The translations under genes and the position numbers were made by a program. Below are positions 1-11,208 of a stretch of DNA of 64,000 nt, piece after piece. This DNA comes from Plasmodium malariae (Eukaryota; Apicomplexa; Aconoidasida; Haemosporida; Plasmodiidae), in NCBI RefSeq assembly GCF_900090045.1, contig NC_041788.1, forward strand, positions 124,001-188,000. Direction: 5' to 3'. Below the pieces are notes generated by a model. That model did not search any database. It saw only the letters and a list, made by a program, of their open reading frames with translations, and was not told the origin of the DNA. How positions within the stretch are numbered: the first letter of the stretch is position 1; each line of letters starts with the position of its first letter.

Positions 1-3000
1 TTATCATAATACAATAATAGTTATAATGAACTAAAATAGAAATATTTTTACAAATATTGTATAATTTTAATTTTTAAAATCGTAATTTTTACGGTTTATT
101 TTATATTTAAAAAATCAGTATTTTATGATACTGATGTACTAAAAAAATATCAATTTTAAAATCAAATAAAAAAAACAGAGTTCTTATATTTGCATCATAG
201 ATTTTATAAATTATAATTTATAACTAAATTTAATTTTCCCCATTACTACTAAATGAAAATTTTTAAAATTTTCTTCTTTTCTACATATTTTTTTTTTTTT
301 TTAATAAAATGTATGCTTTCAGTAGAAATATTAATAAAATTTAAAGAAAAATAAAAGAAAATGGAGATTAAAATTAAAATTGGTGTAAAAATTTTGTATA
401 AAATATAATAAAGTTATAGATATTTCTAGCGAAATATATTTACCATTTGAATATTACATACGCGTTTTTAAATGTACATAATAAATAAAAAAATAACATA
501 GTAATATTGTAAAATGTATGATTTCGTAATTTTACTGCTAATAATATTTAAAAAAATAAATAATTTTTAGTTAATTCATTTACATATACATTATATTAAA
601 AACAGTTTTTACAAATACAAATTAATGAACATAAAACTATATATTGATAAATATATCTATAACAGCAAAATTATTCTCTATTAACATATTTACTTTTCTA
701 TATATTTTGGAGAAAGAAAAATTATAAATTACAAAAATATTATATTATTAATAATTTAATATAGAATCATCTAATATAGAACTCAATTTTTTTCTTTTAA
801 AATATTTCTATTCTAAGGATAAACTTAAAAAATTAAAAAAAAAAAAAATATATACTTAAAAGAAATTAGAATTTTTCTATATATATTGTTTTCAGTTAAA
901 TTCACTGTAAGACTGGCATTTGTGAAATACATTATTCAGTTTCTTATAGGTTTTAGTACACTGGATTATGTCAATTTTTTACGTAATTAATAATTTAATG
1001 TATAGTATAAGATAAACCAATTAAAATTTTACCATAACCTATATAGTAAAATTATTAAATAATTTATGGAAAATAAATGCATATATTATAAAATCATGGT
1101 AAACATTTGCATATGAGCACAACTTTTTCCACATAGTAATATTCATTGTTGTAAACATATTTATGAGACTTTTTCTTAAAAAATAATTATTTATATGTAT
1201 GAATTATTTATGTTATTCTTAAATTAAAAAAATAGTACACAAATACTCTAACTTCCTAGTAATACCTTAAATTTTCTTATTAATCATACATTCTAATAGA
1301 CAATTGTACTCTTATATATATATATATGCATAATATAAGTCAATAAATTACACATATATTTACCATTATAACTTCTTTATATTTAATAAAAAATTTTATT
1401 GCATAATAATAAAACAAGTTTAATATAAAGCAATAATAAATTTCAATTTTAAAAATATTATTTTCATTTTTATACTAGATATACCCTATTAAAGATAAAA
1501 AATATTAATTTAAATATTAAATTTTTATTTAATGTAATATATTTTATATTTTCAATATAATTCATATTGTGAAACATAAGCTTTTTTCTTCTACAATAAA
1601 ACAAAAAATACTTAAAATGACCTCCTGTTATATAATTTGTCATATATAGTATATGCTTCACAATTTCGAAAAAGTTGCATTAATACATTTTATACATAAT
1701 ATCTTCTAATCTATGATGAAACATGCTATTGTTTATAAAATAATCATATATATATATGTATAGTCCAAAATGGCAATAATTTTTTTATTCAAATACAAAA
1801 TATTAAAATTGAATATGTTACTTATAAAATACTTATGACTAAGTGCAAAAGTATATCATATTAACAATTTTTTAATGATGAACATGAGGCTCTTAAATCT
1901 AAATAAATCCAAGTTCCTGTAAGAAATTCATTAGATAATCACAGTCATGAGAAAAAAAACTACTCATGTTAAAAGATATGAAATTATTTATAAATTTTCA
2001 ATAATTACATTAACAACTATTACAGCATTTTTCTTATTTTTTGTTTTGCTAATACTATAAATTTTTGAAATTAAAATAATGAATGAACTTCCATAATCTC
2101 TCTAATTTACTAGGACATAAAATTACTACTGTAGTAGTATTGTATTTACTAATGTGTAATTTTTTTGTAAACTAATCCACCTAATCTGGAAAATTATGTT
2201 GTATTCATTAAGAAAAAAAAATTCATGGAAATTTATAAGTGAATACAAGAATCGCATAGCGACAAGTAGTTTTGAAGAAGGTCAGATATATTATTACGGT
2301 AGCAGGTATTATATAACATATCATACCCAGAATTTTATATAGAAATGCTATTATTTAATTATATATCTACAATTCCTCCCCTATACCATAACAAAAGGAA
2401 GACATTTGTTAAATAGTCACAAGTAATAAATATATTTTATAATATTTTTCTAATAAAAATTATGATTTCTCTTCTGAGTAAAATATATATAATGCATTAT
2501 AACACATTCACTTGGTTTGATTAAATAAAGAAAAGAATATTTTTATTTTTAAAATATAGCCAACCATGAACTTGTCTTATTACTTGTACCAATAGGCATT
2601 TCACAATTGAAGAACGCAAAAAATAGAACACAGTTATTTTTAATCTAATATATATATTATAATATAAAACTAACAAAATTATATTAATTTTAATATTATA
2701 TGTTCCTTTTTATTAAATACACACATTTTTAATAGAAATAAAATTTAACGCACAAATATATATATTAAGCAATAATATTTAATTATATTGAAACAATAAT
2801 TTATAATACAAAATGAAAATTATTAAGACATTCAAATCTACAAAAAAGCAAAAACATAATTTATTAATCTTCTTATAAAAATGATACCTTATATTCATGT
2901 ATAGTTATAACATTTTATCAATAATAGGTATGACTTTAAAAAATATAACAATAAACATATTACATATAATACTTCTTATTAATCATTAATTTATATGAAA

Positions 3001-3023
3001 ATGCATATTCCTTATTGTTCATT
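1..3023. other. Non-coding 3' flank of fam-m A
   Basis: No gene is supported here; the open frames are short, hydrophobic and AT-driven. The part nearest the gene (about 2.4-2.85 kb) closely resembles 46.0-46.4 kb, the 3' flank of fam-m G, at the same distance from the stop codon. A shorter stretch near 2.35 kb resembles about 18.82 kb in front of fam-m C. Nothing recognisable was seen in the first 2 kb. Confidence 0.6.
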
Positions 3024-3918
3024 TTATTCTCTCATCAACTTAATTTTTTTGTATTTTTCATTATTTCTTAATGTCTTATAAATCACTACTATAAGTATAA
3101 CTGATGTTATAATCATAAGTATGCTAAAAGTTATTATATGAATATATGGTCTTATTTCCATTGGGACCATATTTTCTATAATATCTTTAAAATGTTTCCA
3201 AAATCCTTTTTCACCAATATCATCCCAACTAAAATTCAAAGACTTTATTCCATATAATCCTGGTATTCCTATTCCCAACAAGAAAAAAATAAAAAATAGA
3301 ACAACTGAAAATCCATAACTTTTAAATTTTATTTTTTTTAAAGCTATATCACAAATTTTTCTGTTTTTTCCAAGAAATTCATCATAGTCTTTTTTCTTAA
3401 TCCATCTTCTTTCAAAATGGAAATGTTTTCCATCAAACATACTAGAATTATGATCCACAATTTCAGTATAGTATTGTTCCTTATTTAATAAATCTTTAAT
3501 TGATTGTTTGTATTTTATATAGGCATCATTTTTATTATTAGATATATCTCTTTTTTGGTTCCTTTTATTATTACTTGAGTGTTCCTTTAAACACACATTT
3601 GTTGAATCTTTATCCTGTTTATATTTTCCTAATAATCGATAATTTCTTATATCTAGTTTCCTGTGAAAGTAACAGTTCTCATCCAGAGGCTTATCAATTA
3701 TACACTAGAAAAAGAAAGGTAATAATTATTATTCAATAGAATAAATAGTTTAATTCCCCAAATTGATATAAATAAATATAAAAGAATACAAATATGAAAA
3801 ACGTAAATATCCTTAAAATATATAATTGTAACAACTCATTGTTAAAATTCCATACCAATATTAAAAGGATAAATGTAGAAATTTTTATAAATAGGGGTAA
3901 CTTAATTTTTTGAAGCAT
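3024..3918 (-). CDS. fam-m: fam-m type two-TM exported protein (gene A), leader splice donor altered
   Basis: The leader exon starts with ATG at 3918 (MLQKIKLPLF...). Exon 2 is 3024..3704, opened by a TTCTAG acceptor, and encodes 226 residues. It contains a PEXEL-like RLLGK after RNY, the family signature FDGKHFHFE followed by a basic KKKDY stretch, and two membrane segments: one beginning SVVLFFIFF and one near the C-terminus (ILMIITSVILIVVIY) before the typical end KYKKIKLM. Related genes splice after codon 29 of the leader at GTAT. Here that position (3831-3830, minus strand) reads TT, giving TTACAA. The only in-phase donor left is GTATGG after codon 21, which would shorten the leader to MLQKIKLPLFIKISTFILLIL. 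The product is about 247 residues with that donor, or the gene may be failing. Family proteins are thought to be exported to the red cell; their function is unknown. Doublet partner is fam-l B. Confidence 0.78.
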
Positions 3919-4312
3919 TTTATAAATATTTATTATTCTAATTTATTCGATAGGAAAAAAATTAATAATAATATGCTTTTAATGACAAAGTATGGTATAT
4001 TTATTTAAAATTTTATTTTTATTATTACTTCATAAATACATAGTAAAATGTATGTAACTATACTATATTTTTTTACATATGCAAAGTTAAATTACTTTTA
4101 AAATATAATATATTATTTTTATCATAAGATTATTTAGAAAAATAGAACTTTTATGAAAATGTGATAATTCTAATTTATTTATAAATATTTAAAATTTATA
4201 ATTTAATTAATATATAGCACTAATTAATCTATACTTTTTTTATTCAATTTCAGTATAAACAAGTATATATGCGATTTTTTTTCATAGGTGAATAATGAAT
4301 TCGTTTAATATA

Positions 4313-4330
4313 CAGAATGTAGAGAATATA
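4313..4330 (-). promoter_or_regulatory. Conserved upstream element, gene A
   Basis: CAGAATGTAGAGAATATA on the plus strand, about 395 bp upstream of the gene A start. It matches the sequence at the same place before the other six fam genes and is identical to the copy before gene C. Its function is inferred from position and recurrence only. Confidence 0.5.
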
Positions 4331-7300
4331 TATATAACTTATCCTTTTATATGTTAAAACAATAATTACAAATTTATGGATATTTTCTTATTAATAATTC
4401 AAAATTCTCAAACATTGTATTTTTGAAAAAATACTTATTTTAAATAAAATATTATAATAATAATAATAATATTATTTAATGAAAGTAACATTTTTCATTG
4501 CTTTAATTATAACAAGTGCATTTAATTACAATTAACAACTATATTTTATTTTGTATAATATTTTTTAAAATGTAAAATATATACAGTATTTATATATAAA
4601 GATATATGTATTCTAAAAGCAAATAAGGATTGATTTTTTATTTCTATAAATAATTTTTTAATATTACAATGTTTATTTAAGATCACACCGCATCACTATG
4701 TATAAATTAAAAATCGTTATATTTATGTACTTAATTTTATAATTCTTTTTAAAATATGTACATACTTAGTGGAAGTATTCATATAATAATATAAAGAAAA
4801 AAAAAAAAATAACTTGATGAATAAATTGTTACAAACATATTACTTTATTCACATTAATTTAGGTATACTTCAAATGATATAAATTTATAAATACGTATAA
4901 TATATTTAATCTACAATATCTAGATAACAAATAAGAAAGGATAGCAATGTAATTTACTTAAATGTATGATATAGTAATTTTTCTAGTTTTATCTTTAGAC
5001 GGATTCTTTTATATTTTATATATTTTTTATAGATACATGAAGTCAAGAACAAATTTTAAACGATCAATATAATAAATAGGCATAAATATATAAACAGCAA
5101 AAGCTTTATTGAAAATATATTTACCAATAAAAAAATATTATAGTCCAATATATGTATTCCGTATGTACTGTAACCATAACAGTGATAATTATGAAAGCAT
5201 GTCATGCGCAAAGAATTATTGTAATTATCTGATATATAACATTTTATTATTGTACTCTTTAAAAAATTTTATTCTTACAATTGAAAATTAAATAAATGAA
5301 ATAAGTTGAATATATTACAAATACTAATACTATTATATTTTTATAATTTTACATTATTAATACATTGATAGTGCAATTTATTAAGACTCATGTTTAACTA
5401 GTTTATATTTTTCCATGCTTTTATCGTCTAATGTTTTTTCTCATAAATAATATTTTCATGTAAAATATAAGGAAACTAAGTTTTTAAATGTAACATAATA
5501 ATTATATGTAAATATATTATAATATTAATTACTGAATATAAGCACAGTAAAGCATATAATTGTGCTAAAAAATTATTAAAAATACAATTTTTCTATTTGA
5601 GCAACATTTACGATAACTAAATATTTTTTGCTCCTATTTTTTTAAAATATTTTATATTTTTCTCTATTATTTGTGGTTTTGCTTAATTAAGTAATAACAT
5701 ATAAATAGATTAATATCCTTATATAATATATAATTTTATAATTCTTTAATATGTAAAACATAAATGCAATATTCTCTTATATATATATTTGTATTAACAT
5801 TTTATTATTATTTCATTTACTAGTAGATTCAATATCGCTTTTTGCAATATGAACTTCTGAATCTATTATTTTTACTAATGCATTGTGTTTTTAATTATGG
5901 TTTTCAAATATAAAAGCATTTAAAATATTTTTTTTTTTCTCCTCATTATTATTGTATAAAAGGAAATTGACATATTCTTACATTTACAATAGTAATTTTA
6001 CAAAATTTTATTATTTTTTAACGATTACAAATTCTTAATATACTTAATAATAAATCATTACACTTATTTAATTAAAACATCTACAAAAATATATGGAAAT
6101 TTTTTTTAACAGACTCAGTTAAAACCTATGTAACCAAAAATAACATAAATGTAGATATGTATTGTTTAAAGAAAAGTAATTTTTTTTTTAATTTCATTTT
6201 ATTTCAAAAAATAAGTTTTATCAATATAAAATAATTAGTAATTTTCAATATATACTACATATATTTTTATGCTTCTATAATATAATATTAACTATTTACA
6301 TAATATATTATTAGACATAAGTAAATGAGGAAATATAAATAAAAAACACAGATTATTATATAAAAGTAGAAAAAATATATACTTTTTTTATTACCCCTAA
6401 TGATAATTTATCTTTTTCTATAGATATGAATGTATATAAAATTTTAAAAATATCGAAAAAAAAAATTATTTATGCATATTATTTGTTAATATTTGATTAC
6501 ATTTAATTCATTAATTTAAACTTATAATATTGTAAAAGTTATAAAATATATATGGTATATTTATAAATTTAACATATATTTTATATTTAATTAATTTTTT
6601 GGATATAAAATTAACTTTACAATTAAGATAAATAATAAAATGTTAAATAGTAGTCATTTTCATTTAATTGTGTACATTTAGAAATAATAAGTTATTGAAC
6701 TATTATAAGTACCTGAAAATTAATAAAGATATTATATTGTAAATTTATATTTTATTTTTTATATCAAAAAAATATAAAATAATAATCCGTTGTAAGGAAA
6801 TTTACAATGTTAATTTTTTACAGTTTATTTATCATAAAACTTATTTTATATAATGAATATTATGTTAGCTTTTATAATATATATATAATACTACAATTAA
6901 ACAAAGTACATCTTCATCGTTTCAATAAAAATAAATCAAGACATATTTTTTTTTATATTAATTGTAATCAAATATTTTTCAAATCATGTCAACAAATATT
7001 CATTTAAAACTAAAGAAAAATGAAAACATATAAAAAAGTATTTTTATAGTCAAAATATAAATTAACACAAGCAATAAATAAAATTATATAAATTGTCCCA
7101 CTTAATATTAATTATAACACACAAAGACATATTTTTCATACAAATATATTCAATAATTCAAAATATTCAATTTGGATATAACGATACCTTAAATTACAAA
7201 CTAAAACATATTATATATTAGAATTCACAAAACAAATAAGATTTTTTTTTACTGGTGTGTATCCTTAAGAACAGGTATATGTATTTACACTTATAATCTT

Positions 7301-7406
7301 TATTCAACTGTGAGTATTCATATTATGAATACAATTCAAGATATTACAGTTAACTGTTCATATTGAATATTTCATTATGCAAAGAAAAATATTAATTATT
7401 ATTCAT
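4331..7406. other. Intergenic region between fam-m A and fam-l B
   Basis: No gene is supported. From about 4.9 kb it can be aligned by eye with 21.4-23.8 kb between genes C and D, becoming more alike towards fam-l B. The last 500 bp, the 3' flank of B, are very similar in both copies, including a patch around ATCTTCATCG and AAATAAATCAAGACATA. An open frame at 6807-7007 is a chance frame in this flank and is not preserved in the second copy. Confidence 0.6.
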
Positions 7407-8449
7407 TTATCTTTTTCTGAACTTAATTTTTTCATATTTTTTAACTTTTTTATGATAATAATAAACCGCGGATATAAGTATGATACCTAATATGAATAAA
7501 GGCACAAAATATATTAGAAATCCCAAAAAATATCGAACACAGTAGTTAATATTTTTACCGCTTCCCTTTACCAAAACTTTTGTGAACCAATTTAAAGGAG
7601 GTCTGTTCAGAATGTCATATAAATATACTAAGGCCGGAGAAGCAGAATTTTTATATAATGTTGAAAGATTTGTAATATGCTTAAGATATGAAATTTTACT
7701 TAGATCATCAAGACCTACGACAGGTGAAAAGAGAAGTATCACTTTATACAAAACATATGTAAGCCCATATCCACAAAATTTATCTAATATAAATGATATT
7801 GCTAACACCAAAAATAGTAATAAAGGTAAAGCAAGTCGTAATCCGCATTTTTTAAGTATTATTTTTTTATAAATTTTATCACTAATTGTCCTGTTGTTTT
7901 TAAGAAAATCTGCATAATCAAGTTCTTTGAATATTTTTTTTTCTAAAAGGGAATATTTTTTTGTTTCAAATATACAAGATTTGCTTTTTTTATCTTTTCT
8001 ATGACTTCTTGCACTAGTTGATAAAGTTCTATTTGAATGTTTTTTTTTTCTTTCAGCATATTTTTCTTTACTAGTTATATCAATTTTATTGTTCACTCCA
8101 TTCGGTAACTGTTCATTTATACATGTAATACTTGAATGATTATACTGTTTATAATTTGCCAGTGAACGATAATTTCTTGTATATAATTCTCTATGGTGAT
8201 TGTAGTTAATATCAAAAAGATTGTTAAATGCCATCTAAAAAAGATAATATAAATAATTATTATGTATGCGATTAAATATTATCATTCTAAAAAACAGTAT
8301 TAAAAAAAACACAACACAAAAAGTATAAATAATACAAATTTCCTGAAGTAATATTAATATACCATATATATGTAAAAATGGCATATCCAAAATAAAAGGC
8401 TAAATGTAAAAATTTTAATAAATAACAGTGACATAATTTGTTGTTCCAT
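7407..8449 (-). CDS. fam-l: fam-l type two-TM exported protein (gene B)
   Basis: Exon 1 is 8363..8449 (87 nt, 29 codons, MEQQIMSLLF... ending CHFYIYM), with donor GTATAT. The intron is 128 nt, with acceptor TTTTTTTAG. Exon 2 is 7407..8234. The protein is 304 residues. The leader is hydrophobic. RSLAN at about 52-56 is a PEXEL-like site with an unusual last residue. A basic linker follows, then the family core (KELDYADFLKNNRTISDK), TM1 at about 161-179 (LRLALPLLLFLVLAISFIL), a loop of about 85 residues, TM2 at about 265-288, and the ending KKVKKYEKIKF. The start is the only ATG that gives the leader. It sits in a duplicated block and is about 87 percent identical to D over exon 2. The role is probably at the infected red cell; the exact function is unknown. 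Confidence 0.87.
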
Positions 8450-8855
8450 AATATATATCTCTTATATGGTACAATATACTGAAAAAGTATATAATTAATA
8501 ATAATATAATATACTCTTAATAATAAGGGGCACTATTATTATTTATTTAACTTCTTTTTTTATTATATTTTCATAAAACAAAATTAAAAGTATGCACCTA
8601 TAAATTCTTTTACGACAGAGATAAATAAAAGTAACCTTAAAAATGTATACAAAAATTATTATATTAATATTATTTATAAAAGTGTCACTTTATATAATAT
8701 AATATTAAATGAATTCGGTAATAAATATTCAAAATATGAAAATTATTTATTCAAAATAGTGAATTAATTAAATTATCATTATTTTAATTTTCTAAATAAA
8801 ATGATATATATATATGATTTCATAATATTTCCATGTAGGATATATATATACAATA

Positions 8856-8873
8856 TAGAATGTAGAGAATATA
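8856..8873 (-). promoter_or_regulatory. Conserved upstream element, gene B
   Basis: TAGAATGTAGAGAATATA on the plus strand, about 410 bp upstream of the B start, used here as the reference form. It is one arm of a perfect 12-bp inverted repeat: AATGTAGAGAAT at 8859-8870 and ATTCTCTACATT at 8885-8896, separated by 14 nt. In such AT-rich DNA a paired arm holding GTAGAG/CTCTAC stands out. It could be a dimeric protein-binding site or a hairpin in the 5' leader RNA. Confidence 0.55.
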
Positions 8874-8896
8874 GAAAATAGATAATTCTCTACATT

Positions 8897-10619
8897 ATGT
8901 GAAGTATTACTCATTGAATTGATTTTTCCTTATTAATTATTATAACAGTATAATAATAAAGAAAAATAAGAATAAGTTATACAAATTTATTTTATTTTCT
9001 TTGTCCTCATGTCACTAGTTACCCCATAAATATATTCTTTATTATATGATTTATAATATATTTATAACATCAAATTTTTAGCGTATGACTTAATAAGTAT
9101 ATATTTAAAAGGTATATAAAAGCTTATCATTTACTTCTTAAAAATAATTGTTGAAGGTTATTGTATCTAACTAGATATAATTTATACTATTTTATATAAA
9201 AGAATAGTCTGTATGTTTATCTACTTTTTTTATATTACTTTTTATTTTTGTAATGTTATATATATATTTATAAGAAATACAGAAAAAAAGAAATAAATAT
9301 TTATAGTCATTTTGTACAAAGTATATAACATAATAATGTTATAGAAAATATACTTTAGTTATTTAATTCGATAATAAAATGAATATTTTTTTTTGTAAAT
9401 ATATATTTCATATATATATAAATAATTTTTAAAAACAGCTTTTAACTCCAAAAATTACATAAGATAAAAACTAATCTGAGAAAAGTTTAATCCCGTCATT
9501 TATAAATAATAATTCAATAATTTTTAAATAGATGATGTCCCATTAATAATTCATACATTAATGTAGAATTATGATTTTATTTATTAATAATATCATACTT
9601 GAAATATATAAAAAATCTACTGAAAAAAACTTTACATCAAACAAGATATGCAATCTGTATTTCACATAATATTTTTATATAAATATGACGTGTTATATTT
9701 ATTTCTAAATAAAAAATATATTTAAACACAAAAAATAATATGGTTTTGTTTTATCTATATGAAAAAAACGTAATTTATGTAAATTAAAATTAATGTATAA
9801 AGAATTATTTTAAAAGTTCATAAAAATTATCACTTAAAACTATAAAAATTAAAAATAAATAATTTTTAAAAATATAAATTCATTAGATTAGTGAAGTTAT
9901 ATTATCTGTAATCCTACATTTTAAATTAAACGATCACATATTTATCGTAATGTAAATCTACTTGATACATATTGTATATATAATTTTTGCTTATTAAGCA
10001 TATATTTATATTGTCAATATTGAGAAATATCAATTTCACATTTATATGTTGAGAAAAATATATATTTATATGAAATGCACAAAAGTATTAAATTACACCA
10101 AAATAATTAATTATTATAACAATGCTAAGGTAAAAACACGCAAACTGTTAAAAATATTTAATATATTTTTCTTTACTTTTGTGCAGTAATATATATTTGT
10201 TTATTATCTAGGGCGCATAAAAAAAAAGTTTAAATTATACAACTGTTGTTTTATCTGAGATTATAATTTCATTAAGCATAAAGCGAACTTTCATTGGATT
10301 CATGAAAAATATTATTTCTGAAAGCAATATATGAAATGTATATAGGATATAATTTCATTTCCTCATACTGCAACTGCTTATTTAAAAAATTTTACGAATA
10401 CATAAATAAACACTAAAATACATAATAAAGAAATGAAATACAATACAGTTATGGTTATCTCACTAGATTATAATAATCGTCTTTGTAATTCATTCTCTAA
10501 TAGACAATAAATTTTTTAATGGAATAAGATAAAAAAAAAAATAACAAAAACATTATATATTAATGTATTCATATAGAGTAAATAATAAAGAGATATTCAT
10601 ACACGCTTAATATTTTGTA
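8897..10619. other. Intergenic region upstream of fam-l B
   Basis: No gene seen. The whole stretch aligns by eye with 25.36-27.08 kb. Long tracts are almost unchanged, for example the one around 10.19-10.36 kb that includes TTATCTAGGGCGCATAAAA. Confidence 0.6.
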
Positions 10620-11208
10620 CTTTGAGCATAATTTATATATTTCCGAAAATATATATAATAAAATCATCTATATCATAAATTTCCAAAAAAAAAATATATA
10701 TATTTATCACTGCAAATTCCCTATATATAGAAGATTCTCATTTCTTGACTAATTTTCTTGCTGAAGCAGTTGAATTATCTATAACCTTACACTAACCTTT
10801 TCCACCATATGCTTATTTAATATTATCGATTTCATTATCGGAATCATTTTATCTAATTCCATATAATATATACTTAATCGTGTATTAAGCGTTACATTCT
10901 TATTTTCTGACAATGAAAAACCATTTGTTGCATATAATGTTCTATCATTACTGTTTTAATTATCTAAAGATTTATCTGAAGTACATAATAATGAAAAAAT
11001 AATATTTTCATTATTTATTATATGATGAATCTACTTATAATGGAAATTTTCATATAAGTACATTTAATATCAGTTATCAAAAAATATAAGGCAAGTTTTC
11101 AGCGATATGTCATCGTTATACCGTATGGTATATATTAGAACATCTCCAAATAAGAAATATAATTATAATAGTTTTTACTAAAATAAAAAAATACATTTTT
11201 TCTTTCAT
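10620..11208 (-). pseudogene. Relict of a third leader-exon gene family, copy 1
   Basis: An intact leader exon lies at 11122..11208: 87 nt, starting MKEKMYFFILVK, with the W at 21 and C at 23 seen in the fam-l and fam-m leaders, followed by donor GTATAA. Exon 2 begins near 10975 and reads KSLDN, a TAA stop, then NSNDRTLYA, which lines up with the KSLDEN...R(T/K)L region of fam proteins. It stays open for about 55 codons, hits TAG, then TAAs, and has a late remnant (FFLEIYD) near 10.66 kb that also occurs in the third copy. The KSLDN stop is shared with the copy at 27.1-27.7 kb, so the gene was probably dead before the duplication. Original function unknown. Confidence 0.7.

Noticed and set aside
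6807..7007. Plus-strand open frame with a hydrophobic start
   Set aside because: It lies in the 3' flank of fam-l B, and the D copy breaks the frame.
7582..7872. Open frame of about 96 codons on the plus strand
   Set aside because: It lies entirely antisense to exon 2 of fam-l B and has no splice or leader context.
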